Part shown: positions 24,786 through 35,000 of the stretch, one piece after another
Layout: every line of letters begins with the position of its first letter
How positions within the stretch are numbered: the first letter of the stretch is position 1
Notes under the pieces: model-generated
What the model was told of the DNA's origin: nothing
What the model saw: the letters and a program-made list of their open reading frames with translations, nothing else
Database searches by the model: none
Assembly (NCBI GenBank): GCA_903813345.2
Contig: CAIIXF020000011.1
Location: 25,970,166 to 26,034,165, forward strand
Direction: 5' to 3'
Source of the DNA: Owenia fusiformis
Taxonomy: Eukaryota > Annelida > Polychaeta > Sabellida > Oweniidae
DNA length: 64,000 nucleotides
Program-made: the position numbers and the translations under genes

Positions 24786-26895
24786 CTATCTACCTATATC
24801 ATCCAGTCCTCCAAGTCTTTGTCTCCCACAGCTACCTGTAAGCCCTCAACAGCTACCAGTGGGAGGCAGACTACAGCATTTTCTTGCCAAATGGAAAGAA
24901 ATCACAGATCTAGGAGGATTTCTACAGATCATAAAGGAAGGTTACCAGCCGAAACTTCACACAAAACCTACCCTTACATGCAATCCTTGGCCTTTCCAGT
25001 CATCAACAAGAGACAGAAAAGACCTTTATGCAGCTACAGTCACTCAACTTCTGGAGAAACAGGCCATAGAAGTTGTCCAGAACGTATCCAGTCCAGGCCT
25101 TTACAGTCATCTTTTCTTCGTCCCAAAAAAATCCGGCTCTCTAAGACCAGTCATCAACTTGCATCATCTGAACCTTCATCTAGAAGTTCCAAAGTTCAAG
25201 ATGGAAACAGTAGCACAGATCATGGATGCAGTACAGCCTCAACAGTGGGTAACGTCCATAGACTGCGTAGATGCTTACTTTCATCTCCCAATCAAGCAGT
25301 CATTCAGGAAATACCTGCGCTTTGTTGTTCAGGACCAAGTACTTCAATTCAAAGCCCTGCCCTTTGGTCTGGCATCAGCCCCGATGATTTGGACACATCT
25401 GTTACGGCCTCTAGCAGCTCATCTTCACTCCAGAGGCATACTGTTTCATTATTACCTCGACGATTGGCTGATTCGAGGCAATTCACCTACAGTAGTTCTA
25501 CAACATACTCAGATGGTGCTGGAACTGGCCCAGGCTCTGGGTTTCCTCATAAACTTCAAGAAGTCGGAACTACAACCAACTCAGAAATTCACTTATGTGG
25601 GAGTAGAATACGATCTCAGCAAGGGAATTTGCCGTCCCCCTCACGATCGAGTAGAAAAGATATGGAAAGCTGGACAACATCTTCTAGAGAAGGGAATAGC
25701 CTCAGCAGAAACTTGGCAGTCTCTACTAGGCCTGTTGTCATCTGCGGAGAAACAAGTGCCATTGGGTCGTCTTCATCTACGACCTCTACAGTGTTGTCTG
25801 TTCCAACAGTGGTCTCCTCTATCTCAGCCCCAGTCACATCTAGTTGTCCTCTCACCAGATGCTCAGGGGGCACTCCTATGGTGGCTAGACCCCAGGAATT
25901 TACAAGCTGGTCAGCCTCTCAACAGATTTCACCCAACAATGACAATCTACACAGATGCATCATTGGAAGCATGGGGGGCCCACACACAATCGCAGGAATG
26001 CTCTGGAGTCTGGTCCCAGTTGGAATCAAGTCATCACATCAACTTTCTGGAGTTACTAACAGTCAAGAAAGCTCTGATGTTCTTCAAGGAAAAGATAACT
26101 GGACAGAATATTCTGATTTGCACAGACAGCACGACTGTAGCAGCATATATCAACAACCAGGGCGGAACACATTCCCCTCAACTACTCCAGTTAACTCAGG
26201 AGATTCTCTTATGGTGTCACAATCAGCAAATTGTACTCAGAGCGAATCATATTCCAGGATCACTGAACAGAAGGGCAGATCAGTTATCCCGGAAAAACCA
26301 GATTGTCAACACAGAGTGGTCTCTTCATGCAGACATAACCAAGAATCTATGGAAAATATGGCCAACTCCCAATCTGGACATGATGGCCACATCTCACAAT
26401 CACAAACTACCAGTTTACGTGGCTCCAGTTCCAGATCTTCAGTCGTGGAAAACAGACGCCATGTCACTGAATTGGGACAACATGTACTTCTACATATTTC
26501 CCCCAACAGCAATGATAGCAGCAGTCCTGAACAAACTGCAGGCTCACCAAAACACAAAATGTGTAATGATAGTACCAAAATGGCCCAATCAACCATGGTA
26601 CCCAGACCTTCTCAGTCTACTAGTAGATTTTCCTGTACTGATTCCAATATGGAAGAAACTCCTTCTTATGCCAAGGACCTCGATTTTTCATCAAGATCCA
26701 GAAAAGATGTCTCTACACGCTTGTCTGTTATCAACAATAACTTGCGAGAGGAGGGGTTTTCTGAAGAAGTGTCCAAAGCAGTACAAAAGTCTAGGAGAAA
26801 ATCTACCAATGCCATCTACGATTCAAAGTGGAAATTATTCTCTGTTTGGTGTTTGGAAAGAGATACCAATCCCATCGAGGCATCTATTCCAATGA
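24628..26895 (+). CDS. DIRS reverse transcriptase / RNase H
   Basis: This protein of 755 aa copies the element RNA. The RT core runs from about residue 165 (FFVPKKSGSLRPVINL) through SIDCVDAYFHLPI and LPFGLASAP to the catalytic YLDD at 276-279. RNase H follows with acidic residues D443 (YTDAS), E475 (FLELL), D500 (CTDST) and D551 (RRADQLSR), all present. The C-terminal part, with an FPPTAMI motif near residue 630, corresponds to the region where DIRS elements carry a DAM-methylase-like domain; I cannot confirm a working methylase. It overlaps gag by 158 nt and the recombinase by 247 nt, so translation may use frameshifting or internal starts. No stop or frameshift interrupts it. Confidence 0.9.
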   Translation: MRELNQRSLLNQIRKTTTTTTESPVSITTMALVKRTALTLFVAREEERKNHSDYLPISSSPPSLCLPQLPVSPQQLPVGGRLQHFLAKWKEITDLGGFLQIIKEGYQPKLHTKPTLTCNPWPFQSSTRDRKDLYAATVTQLLEKQAIEVVQNVSSPGLYSHLFFVPKKSGSLRPVINLHHLNLHLEVPKFKMETVAQIMDAVQPQQWVTSIDCVDAYFHLPIKQSFRKYLRFVVQDQVLQFKALPFGLASAPMIWTHLLRPLAAHLHSRGILFHYYLDDWLIRGNSPTVVLQHTQMVLELAQALGFLINFKKSELQPTQKFTYVGVEYDLSKGICRPPHDRVEKIWKAGQHLLEKGIASAETWQSLLGLLSSAEKQVPLGRLHLRPLQCCLFQQWSPLSQPQSHLVVLSPDAQGALLWWLDPRNLQAGQPLNRFHPTMTIYTDASLEAWGAHTQSQECSGVWSQLESSHHINFLELLTVKKALMFFKEKITGQNILICTDSTTVAAYINNQGGTHSPQLLQLTQEILLWCHNQQIVLRANHIPGSLNRRADQLSRKNQIVNTEWSLHADITKNLWKIWPTPNLDMMATSHNHKLPVYVAPVPDLQSWKTDAMSLNWDNMYFYIFPPTAMIAAVLNKLQAHQNTKCVMIVPKWPNQPWYPDLLSLLVDFPVLIPIWKKLLLMPRTSIFHQDPEKMSLHACLLSTITCERRGFLKKCPKQYKSLGENLPMPSTIQSGNYSLFGVWKEIPIPSRHLFQ

Positions 26896-27791
26896 TTGCA
26901 GATTTCTTTATTTATCTCAGAAACACTAAAAAGAGGTCTTTTTCTACTATCGAGGGCTACAGAACAGCTATAAACAATGTCAGGAAATCTACACAATCTA
27001 AAGATCTCTCAGAATCACAAGTGATACATGATATGTTGAGATCCTTTAAATTAGAAGATGCAATTCCAAAGTCTACCTTACCCAAATGGGACTTGGTTTT
27101 TGTACTTCATGAACTATTAAAGCCTCCATTTGAACCTATGAATTCGGCAGATATCAAATGGGTGACTTTAAAGACTGTATTTCTTCTACTGTTAGCCTCG
27201 GGCAAGAGACGTAGTGAGATACATGCCTTAGATGTTACAAGGATACAATGGAAAAATAACAATACAGAAGTTTTCCTCTATCCATTCATTGGTTTTCTGC
27301 CAAAGAGCTTGGAAGCAGCAGAGGGACAAGCCAGATTTCAACCTATACATCTGAAATCATTGGCAAGCCATGTGGGAAATGATCCAGATCGATGCTTATG
27401 CCCACTTAGAGCACTCAGATTTTATCTTGCTGCTACCAGAGTCTTCAGAGGTACCAGGAATAGGATCTTCATACCTTGGAAGAAAGGGTGTAATAGCAAT
27501 TTACACTTAAATACTTTATCCAGCTGGATGAAACATCTGATTCTTCTAACCTACAATAATTCCACAGCTGAGAGTAGAAGAATTGGGAAAGTTAACGCAC
27601 ATGAAATAAGAGCGTTATCAGCCTCATATGCAGTACAGTCGAATGTTAGCCTAACAGAAATATTGAAAAGTTGCTCTTGGGCTCACAACAACACTTTTGT
27701 CGACTTTTATCTGCGTGATGTCACAGTCCTACAAGATGAAGCTAGAAAGCTAGGACCTGTGATGCTGGCTGGAACTGTGTGCGACCTGTAG
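26649..27791 (+). CDS. DIRS tyrosine recombinase
   Basis: This is a 380-aa integrase-type recombinase that would insert the circular element DNA. An N-terminal SAM-like segment (SKWKLFSVWCLERDTNPIEA, TIEGYRTAINNV) precedes the catalytic domain. The signature residues are present: Arg at 187/188 (GKRRSEI), H318-x-x-R321 (HEIR), W344 in the His/Trp position and nucleophile Y354 (DFYLRD). I chose the start at the first ATG after the region that is coding in the RT frame; the same frame is in fact open back to 24786. The gene overlaps the RT ORF end, as is common in DIRS elements. Confidence 0.88.
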   Translation: MEETPSYAKDLDFSSRSRKDVSTRLSVINNNLREEGFSEEVSKAVQKSRRKSTNAIYDSKWKLFSVWCLERDTNPIEASIPMIADFFIYLRNTKKRSFSTIEGYRTAINNVRKSTQSKDLSESQVIHDMLRSFKLEDAIPKSTLPKWDLVFVLHELLKPPFEPMNSADIKWVTLKTVFLLLLASGKRRSEIHALDVTRIQWKNNNTEVFLYPFIGFLPKSLEAAEGQARFQPIHLKSLASHVGNDPDRCLCPLRALRFYLAATRVFRGTRNRIFIPWKKGCNSNLHLNTLSSWMKHLILLTYNNSTAESRRIGKVNAHEIRALSASYAVQSNVSLTEILKSCSWAHNNTFVDFYLRDVTVLQDEARKLGPVMLAGTVCDL

Positions 27792-27854
27792 CAGGTGCAG
27801 TAAGTACACAACAACTTTTTTCACCCCACCTATCCAATATGTTACATGCTATGA

Positions 27855-27942
27855 CATATAATTAAGAGGGAAGTAAGTGATATAAACTGAAGATTTTTTT
27901 TATTAAATCAACCGTTTATGGAACTTACTTACCTCTTAATTA
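27855..27942 (+). repeat. DIRS internal complementary region
   Basis: The 88 bp consist of the inverse of the left tip (27855-27889) fused to the inverse of the right tip (27890-27942). It is the template that allows DIRS ends to be completed and joined into a circle. It lies just 3' of the recombinase stop. Confidence 0.9.
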
Positions 27943-28021
27943 CCAGAGACCCACCCACCTTCCCCGCTTGAGGGAAATTTTTTTATTTTATTTTTTTGTA
28001 TCTTCGAGGTCTCTCGGTAAT

Positions 28022-28164
28022 ATGAAGTAGGTCGTAGCATGAAGCATGGATAGGCAGTGTATTGGACGAGTTCATTCACTAATCCGTTCATTCAATAGGG
28101 GTGTTAGACCTTTCGACTAGTCAATTTATTAAGGTAATGGCATATAATTAAGAGGTAAGTAAGT
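28022..28164 (-). repeat. DIRS right inverted terminal repeat
   Basis: This is the 143-bp inverse of 22773-22915. The right tip extends on to 28199 with a T-rich tract found only at this end and in the internal complementary region. Confidence 0.93.
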
Positions 28165-28199
28165 TCCATAAACGGTTGATTTAATAAAAAAAATCTTCA

Positions 28200-30008
28200 A
28201 TTTCTAGACCCACATTTACTATTGAAAATGCTCATCATTCCTTGTCATTTTTCCAAAAATTCCCATAGTGCATACATCATGTACATAGAGGTGTGTGTTG
28301 GGGGGGTTGGGATGTGAATTTTATTTCAAGGGAAAATGTGATATTTGCCAAGGAAAATATACTGACTGACTGGTGATAGCTGAAGTGTCAATATGATATT
28401 TTCCAATATTTTTTTAAGGAAAAAATTAATATGTGATGAAAAGCTTTATGAATCTTGCAAATGGACACAGCATTTCTCAAAATAAATACACTTATTGGAC
28501 TACTGTAGCAGACTAGCAGTGCTCGTCTTAATTAAACATATCACTGCACCAGATAAAACATTAGTCCGAGTCATTGAATAAAATGCGCCATTTGTGTACT
28601 ATTCTAGTATTTATTAATAAGAGAAGTACCATATCTTAGGCTATAAACCCATGTTAGCTTACGGAGGGTGAATCACTATCTTTTACCTAAAATCTTCCAT
28701 GGGGAATTAATATGAATATGATTTTCGGAATATTTCAACAAAATAGTGATTCAGACAAAATGTGTTTCTTAATTTGTTGGAGAATTGAATACTTTATAAG
28801 CAGAATAAAAAGGGACAAATCATCAGATTTTGATTTTTCAAGTGCTGTGGTGTCTGAGATATTGCCATCAAGGTATGACACCTTTCATCGAAAACTTTTG
28901 GGTTTATTTTGAAAAAAAACTATTTAGCTATCCACAGATCCAGTGGTTCAAGAATTTTTCAGATTAAAGTAACTAGCTTTATAAAAGCAAATGGCAAACA
29001 ATTTTCAGAAACCGATTATTTGGAAAGATTACACAAAATGAAACCACAGTCTTAAAAATATCAGAGATGTTTCACATACAGTAAAACCATCTGATAATGA
29101 ATCACAATGAACAACCATGTAACATTCATTAATGATTGAGTGACTGTGCTGTGAAAATAAATTGTATAATTTGGTATGTATTGAATAAACATCTACAAGT
29201 TATGACATCAACATAATCAGATATGGGAAGGCATCAGATGATTGGTCTGACCAATTTCAAATTTCCCGGGAAAAGTTTGTTGTTGGTAACGACATAATTT
29301 ATGCTCCCAGTGAACAAACTTGACCTACATTACTTCGGTATGATTCAAACAAAGTCAGCACTATCAATGGTATACTCTACCTTATAATAGATAAATACAG
29401 AAGTTCAAAAACTGTTCGTCATTTTGGTTTCACAACTGCGTCGATACATTCCGTTCAGTGTAAAATAGTATCCTAAAGCCCAAATCCCGGGAATCCCGAC
29501 TCACTGTTTACACCAACAATCAATCAGATGGTATTATTACACCAAAAGTAGTGCGAAAAAGTTTTGATGACATTTAAAGACACTGTTCCTCTTTCACGTG
29601 CATTATCTCATGGAAATGGGCATACCAGTGTTGCCAGTGCAAAGATCTTTGTTCCATGGTAAAGGAAAGCTATCAAACATTGTCTGAAGAGCAGATCTAG
29701 CTCCGTAATTTTACTTTTAACATGGCGACCTTGACAACATATAGCCATTTGGGCGATAATAGGTGATTCTAAAGTGAAAATGAGTGCTTTTTTCGTAGTT
29801 TTACTTTGACCAAGGCTTGCAAAAAATTTAAGTGATAAACCTTCCAACAATTTTTGATATTTTTGTTGTCTCGAAGTGTTCTAGACGATATCAAAGTGGA
29901 AAAAAATTTGTATGTCTCGAAATATTTTGAAAATTAGTGCCATTATGGCGGGTCTGGGTGTTTTTTGCTTTCATTTTTTACCCATTTCCACGGTTGCCAT
30001 GGTAACTC
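28200..30008. other. Intergenic region, no gene recognised
   Basis: AT-rich DNA. The longest frames (28712-28912 plus, 29608-29850 minus) have no recognisable domain. Segments near 29350 and 29490 resemble, inversely and directly, stretches near 31755 and 31430, which suggests an old diverged repeat. Confidence 0.5.
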
Positions 30009-30440
30009 ATACCAGCCAACCTACCGTATTTTTACGGGAATCAACCAAAAAATATTCGTTTTTCAGTTAAAAAATCTAAATTCCATAAAAAATTACCGTT
30101 TTTTCCTGTAAAAACGACCGTAAAAAATCTGCTGTAACTTTACCAAAATCTACCGTAAAATATTTTATTATCATTCGATTTTTTCTATAAGAACGGCCGT
30201 AAAATATACCGTAAATATTTGAAAATCTACCATATTTCTGCTGGAAATAACAGTATTCTTGTTCAAACTACCATAAGATCTCCTATAATTATTATGAAAT
30301 TCTGAAAAATTGAATTCTTCTCGTATTGCCCTTGTAATATTCCATCACCAGCCCAAAAAATAGATGCCGGCAGGTCTTTGACGGTGGTTATTGCGTACTT
30401 AGTAAGTAACTAAGTAAGCTGACGTGTAATCAGTCAACAC
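30009..30440 (-). mobile_element. Partial inverted copy of the CGGTAG element
   Basis: It starts ATACCAGCCAACCTACCGTA and continues with TACCGTAAA units, then unique sequence matching the inverse of 22170-22634 at roughly 75-80% by eye. It lacks the long satellite arm. It lies on the other side of the DIRS element from the larger copy. Confidence 0.75.
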
Positions 30441-31935
30441 ACTGGGGAATATTGTGATGCAAAAACAGTGTTCAACTACCACAGGAGGAGTAATCATGAT
30501 TAATTTGTAAATTGCTACATTGTAGCAATGGCATGAGTATGATGTCACAATACACTGGGGCCTAACTGGCGTAAAGGGGGAGAAAAGGGCCAATTTTGCA
30601 CATGGGGACCACATTTGACTAGACTCAAAATATTTGCATTTAGTAACCTACATTTAAGTACATTCTGTGTAATACTTGAAATGCATTGCTATAATGATTT
30701 ACAAAATGAAATAATCTCGGGGAATTTGCTTCCAAAACTTTTGAATGAGATCCCTGAAGTTGATGACCCAATTTTAGGTCATTTTGGCCCGTTTTTAGAG
30801 ACTCAGCCTTCACCTATTTCCCCAAATATGGCTAGATTTTGTAGAAAACGTGTTAAAAGTTTGAAATGCAGCTGTTTTGAGCCTGAAATAACTCAATTGT
30901 TTGAAAAAATGCTGAATGAGGAAAAATTATGATAGTAAAATTTTCCCATTTTTTGGATATTAAGGTGTTATTACGGTAAATACCACTTCCGGGTAGGACG
31001 TGTTTTTAATACTTTAAAAACGAAGCCATGCCAACTTCAATGGTGTCACTGTGTATAGTAGGTTTAAGTATATGCATTGTGGCCATTTGAGGTATGTATG
31101 TAAAGCTGAGGCCAAGTACTTTCTAAATGTGCCATTTTTAGAATTAAATCGCAAGAATATAGTCCCGTAAACTGGAACTACTTTATTCGTTAATTTTCAT
31201 CGGTGAAGCAGGGATTTTACCTAAAAATGAGTCCCTATGTTGGCGTAGTGATATTTAAAAATCGAGACGCAAACCCTATCTTAAATATAGTGTAAAGATG
31301 AAGGTTATGGATATAGTCATTGTATGGGCCAGTTCGTTCGAAAATGGCGATATGTAGCCCAGAACTTGAATTTTGTGATTTTTTTCAATATTTTTCAATG
31401 ACTTACCGTAGTGACACCTCCATTTTTAAAACTCCCACTGTTTACAACAACAACCAATCAGATAGGTTTAATTTTTTACATCGGGCTGTGCATGCGCCAT
31501 TGGAGGAAGTGGACGGTTCGAGTGTGAATTTGGACCAACTTTTGCAAGTTTTACCAGGAAATCACCTTTCATTTGGTATGTTAGTAACGTTTGTTATCGT
31601 ATTGGGTATGTAAGAATCATATACATGTCGAATTATTAGCATAAATGTCACAGTTTGAACGATAAATGGAAATATAACACTTCCGGAAAATATTGTCACA
31701 AATGCCTTGTGGACTTTCCTCTATTTATTAGAGATCTATTCACTTTTAGAATATACCATTGATAGTGCTGACTGTGGATTCAAAGCTGTTCATGTAAATC
31801 GCTCGATCTCTATTGATTGTCGAATAAGAATGTAAACAAATCAACCTGCATTGCAACACACAATACAATCACGGCATCTATCGGGTGAAGTATTTGCAGC
31901 TTATTAGCAGCGCCATTACTCGGCAAAAACACGAA
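30441..31935. other. Upstream region of the TRPA gene
   Basis: No gene is firmly recognised. An open frame from ATG 31344 ends at a good GTATGT donor (31576) and reads DRFNFLHRAVHAPLEEVDG near its end. It could be a first exon of something, but its phase does not fit the likely TRPA acceptor sites. I leave it as undecided. Confidence 0.35.
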
Positions 31936-31965
31936 ATGAATAACAATCAAGTTTCGCTGAAGTGA
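31936..31965 (+). promoter_or_regulatory. Short upstream ORF before the TRPA start
   Basis: ATG at 31936 opens a nine-codon frame (MNNQVSLK and neighbours) closed by TGA, in a different position from the main start 128 bp downstream. If it is in the transcript it could dampen translation. The transcript start is unknown. Confidence 0.3.
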
Positions 31966-32092
31966 TTTGAACGGCAGAACGACGGGGTCATCACGCCCTA
32001 ATAGCGCTGTACTCTACCACTCCCTGGGGAACATATCTAGCGAGGAAGAGCCCACAATTGCGCTACCAGCAGTTGTAGACCCGGAGCGGGAT

Positions 32093-35000
32093 ATGTCCAA
32101 CGTTACCAACATAACTGTGGGAGGGGTCCCAGACTCCTCTGAAGTTGATGGACCCACCCAAACAAACGAAAATGGGAAACAGAAACCGAACATAGATTTC
32201 TACGATCCCAACAATCAAGAGCATGATGGGATGGAAATGTCTCCAATGGGAGGACTTGATCGACAAGGAACTCTCATCGACCCGAAAGAAAGTATGCGAA
32301 GAGCAGAAAGCGTTGAAACGTTGAATCTTACCCTCCATCAGGTAGGCAAACTGAAGATTATATTTATTTGAACTAATTCTGTCGCATTAACTTTTGTGAA
32401 AGTTACTGATTTTAGACCACTTCAGTTTATCAGAGAATATTGCCCAATTTTAGATTAGGTTTTGTCTAGAATATGCGATAGTGCCCTTGAGATCTTGGGA
32501 GTGTATGTCACCTTTATTAGTATGTCACCACCTCAAGTGGTGACATATTGTTAAGTCTCCAATTTTTGGGGATAGTGTTCGGTGGTTGATGTTTGGCAGT
32601 TAGCATCTGTAATGGCAGGGGGTGACATTTTGCATGTTATACCCTTAATTGTTTTGCTTATCAGGCTCAGATATCAAGTTTATTAGAATACCTTGGGTAA
32701 TCTGGGTACTAACCACACCCTTTCAAATTAGTTTTTACAAAAGGCCTCATGTAATCAATTTAAATCTAAATAATTTTCTTGATTGTTAATAGAAACAATA
32801 ATTACTAAAACTGCAGTACAACCTGAATACATTTATATATATACACTGTATTATAATATTTAGCCACTTTGGATAAATAAAAGAACCAATATAAATACAT
32901 GTACCTATATATTGACCTTTACCTTCTTACATATTGTGACCATAAATAAAAATTCTGTCTGAAAACATTATTCCTCTGACTATTTCATTTAGTATTACAT
33001 TGCCAGATACACATTGAACTGATTTAAGTTTTTCTGACAATTGCTACCCTGCGCGTAGAGTCGTCATAAACTACCCTCTGCCTAATATAGACTATATTAC
33101 AGTTTAGCAGCCCTGCCTCAAAGATTGGTGCCTGTGACAGCCAGGTTATAAATCATTGCAAATCTACCACACTGACCCTTCCTCAACCAATCAGCGAAGT
33201 GGAAGGAACGCATGCTAAATACGTGCTCATTAATTATGCGGTGATGCCATAGGAAATGACCATATAGAAAGTCGTCTGTATTTCGATGAAAAATTCTGAT
33301 TGGCTCGGTGAGATCAGAGATTTATTGTTAACTGAAAGAGTGAAGACGAAGCTCTCTTTTAAGAAGTGAAGTCGAACGAATGCAAAGGGTAGACAATTGC
33401 CTAAACCAATTCACAGACAAAAATTCTGTAACAGAGCAGCTGAAAATGATCATTTGATTGATGTATCATGAAGTTGCTCTTTTTATTATCACGAAACACT
33501 ATAGTAGAGAATAATAGCAGTTCTAGATAATTTTATGGAGACTTTTATATTGTACCTAGTAAGAATTTGTAAAAACGAATATACTGGGATATCTTCCCCA
33601 AGTTTGGGTATTTTCAGTCAAATCATGCAAGCGAGAATAAATGGTCATATTTGCAATAAATTCTTGACATCCAAGATTTTGAATAAAGTATAAAAATGAG
33701 TCATTCCCAATTGTTTATTTCCCTTATACTTCCTTGTACATCAAAATGCTATATGCAGGTACATGTATTTTATTTAAAACCTCATCCCAAAACTAGTGTG
33801 ATTTTTGTTGTATATCTTTAGCTATACTCTACCCAAAAACAACAGTTATAAAATGGTTTTTAAAGTGACAATTAAAGCTGAATGAAAATACAAACTATCT
33901 CATATAATATTTGTATCATAGTGCTGAAATGATTGAGCTATACGTATTTATATTAATATTGTATATTTTGATAAATTATGCAAAATAGTTTAGATAACTG
34001 TTTCTACTATTACCCTTAAAGTGGCAAAGAGCAATTATTTCATTTATTTTAAAATTTTTATATGATTCTACTGAAGATTGATAATACATATAAATCTGTT
34101 TGCCAAATATTTACTTGGTAGTTCTGGGAAGGCAAGGCAAACTTTCTAAGTATTAGATGCCAGCATGGCAAGAGTTTTTTCAAAAGGACAAACATATAAT
34201 GAAATCATCTCTTAATTTAAGAGACTTTTTCTCAAATCAAGCTGGTATATTATTATAAGGAACTTCACAAATATCTATCACTTACTTCTTTGTACAACCC
34301 TTTACTGAATTTCTTTTGTTTATATTACATACTTGGCCCTGAACAGACATATGCTTGATCAAACTTAAACATGAGACAAGTGACAGGCAATCTTAAAACA
34401 ACATGAAGAACAAGATTTTATCTGAATTTTATTTTCATTTTATTTATTAAAGATATTTATTTTGTTTTTATGTCTGCTGATTAAAACAAATACATACCAT
34501 TGTTTTTAACTAATTTCTTAATAAAATATAGCATGCCTCTCCATATTGACTTCTAATAGAAAGCCCGGGGTCATACTGGACTTGAGGAGGTTATAAGAAG
34601 GCAGATTCAACAAGAAAGTGATAACTGCCCAAAATTATAATTATCATCAAAATGATGTCACAAGAATCAAATACTAAATAAATATATTGACAATTTCAAT
34701 AGGAACATACATTCACATGATTTCTTTCTAGTGTTTACCCCTGGGACTTTCCAAAGAATAGGTCACTTATATTTTGTTGAACATATTCAGATATCAGTGG
34801 TGGATCCAGAAGCTAACAAGAGGGGGGGCAAATTTTGAGTCAGAAAAAAATTTGAAAATTTAAGGCCCATTTTGCCTAAACTGTGCCAAAAAGACCCATT
34901 TTTTGAGGCCTTAAAAATCTTTTCTGGGCCCTCAAAAAGGGGAGGGGGTTGGACTCCATTGGCCCCCTCTGGATGCGCCAGTGGATATTGATCAAAATTG

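Larger units (their letters stand above)
22762..28199 (+). mobile_element. DIRS-like tyrosine-recombinase retrotransposon
   Basis: The element is about 5.4 kb and codes for gag, RT/RNase H and tyrosine recombinase in three overlapping frames, all open. Inverted repeats of 143 bp lie at 22773-22915 and 28022-28164 and differ at about one position. The outermost left (22762-22772) and right (28165-28199) tips differ from each other. Both are found joined, in inverse, in the internal complementary region 27855-27942, which is the defining DIRS arrangement. No target duplication is seen, as expected for recombinase-mediated insertion of a circular DNA. Limits come from where the internal junction copy stops matching the flanks and share the dinucleotide CA. 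Near-identical repeats and open frames suggest recent insertion. Confidence 0.92.

Noticed and set aside
22762-28199. Possible LTR retrotransposon or retrovirus
   Set aside because: There are no direct LTRs, protease or DDE integrase; inverted ends, an internal complementary region and a tyrosine recombinase make it DIRS-like.
30615-30932. 105-aa plus-strand frame starting MTRLKIF
   Set aside because: No domain, no splice logic and AT-rich composition; chance frame or old repeat.
31320-31613. 97-aa frame with a plausible donor at 31576
   Set aside because: Peptide looks somewhat coding, but no partner exon fits its phase and no family is recognised; left undecided rather than called.
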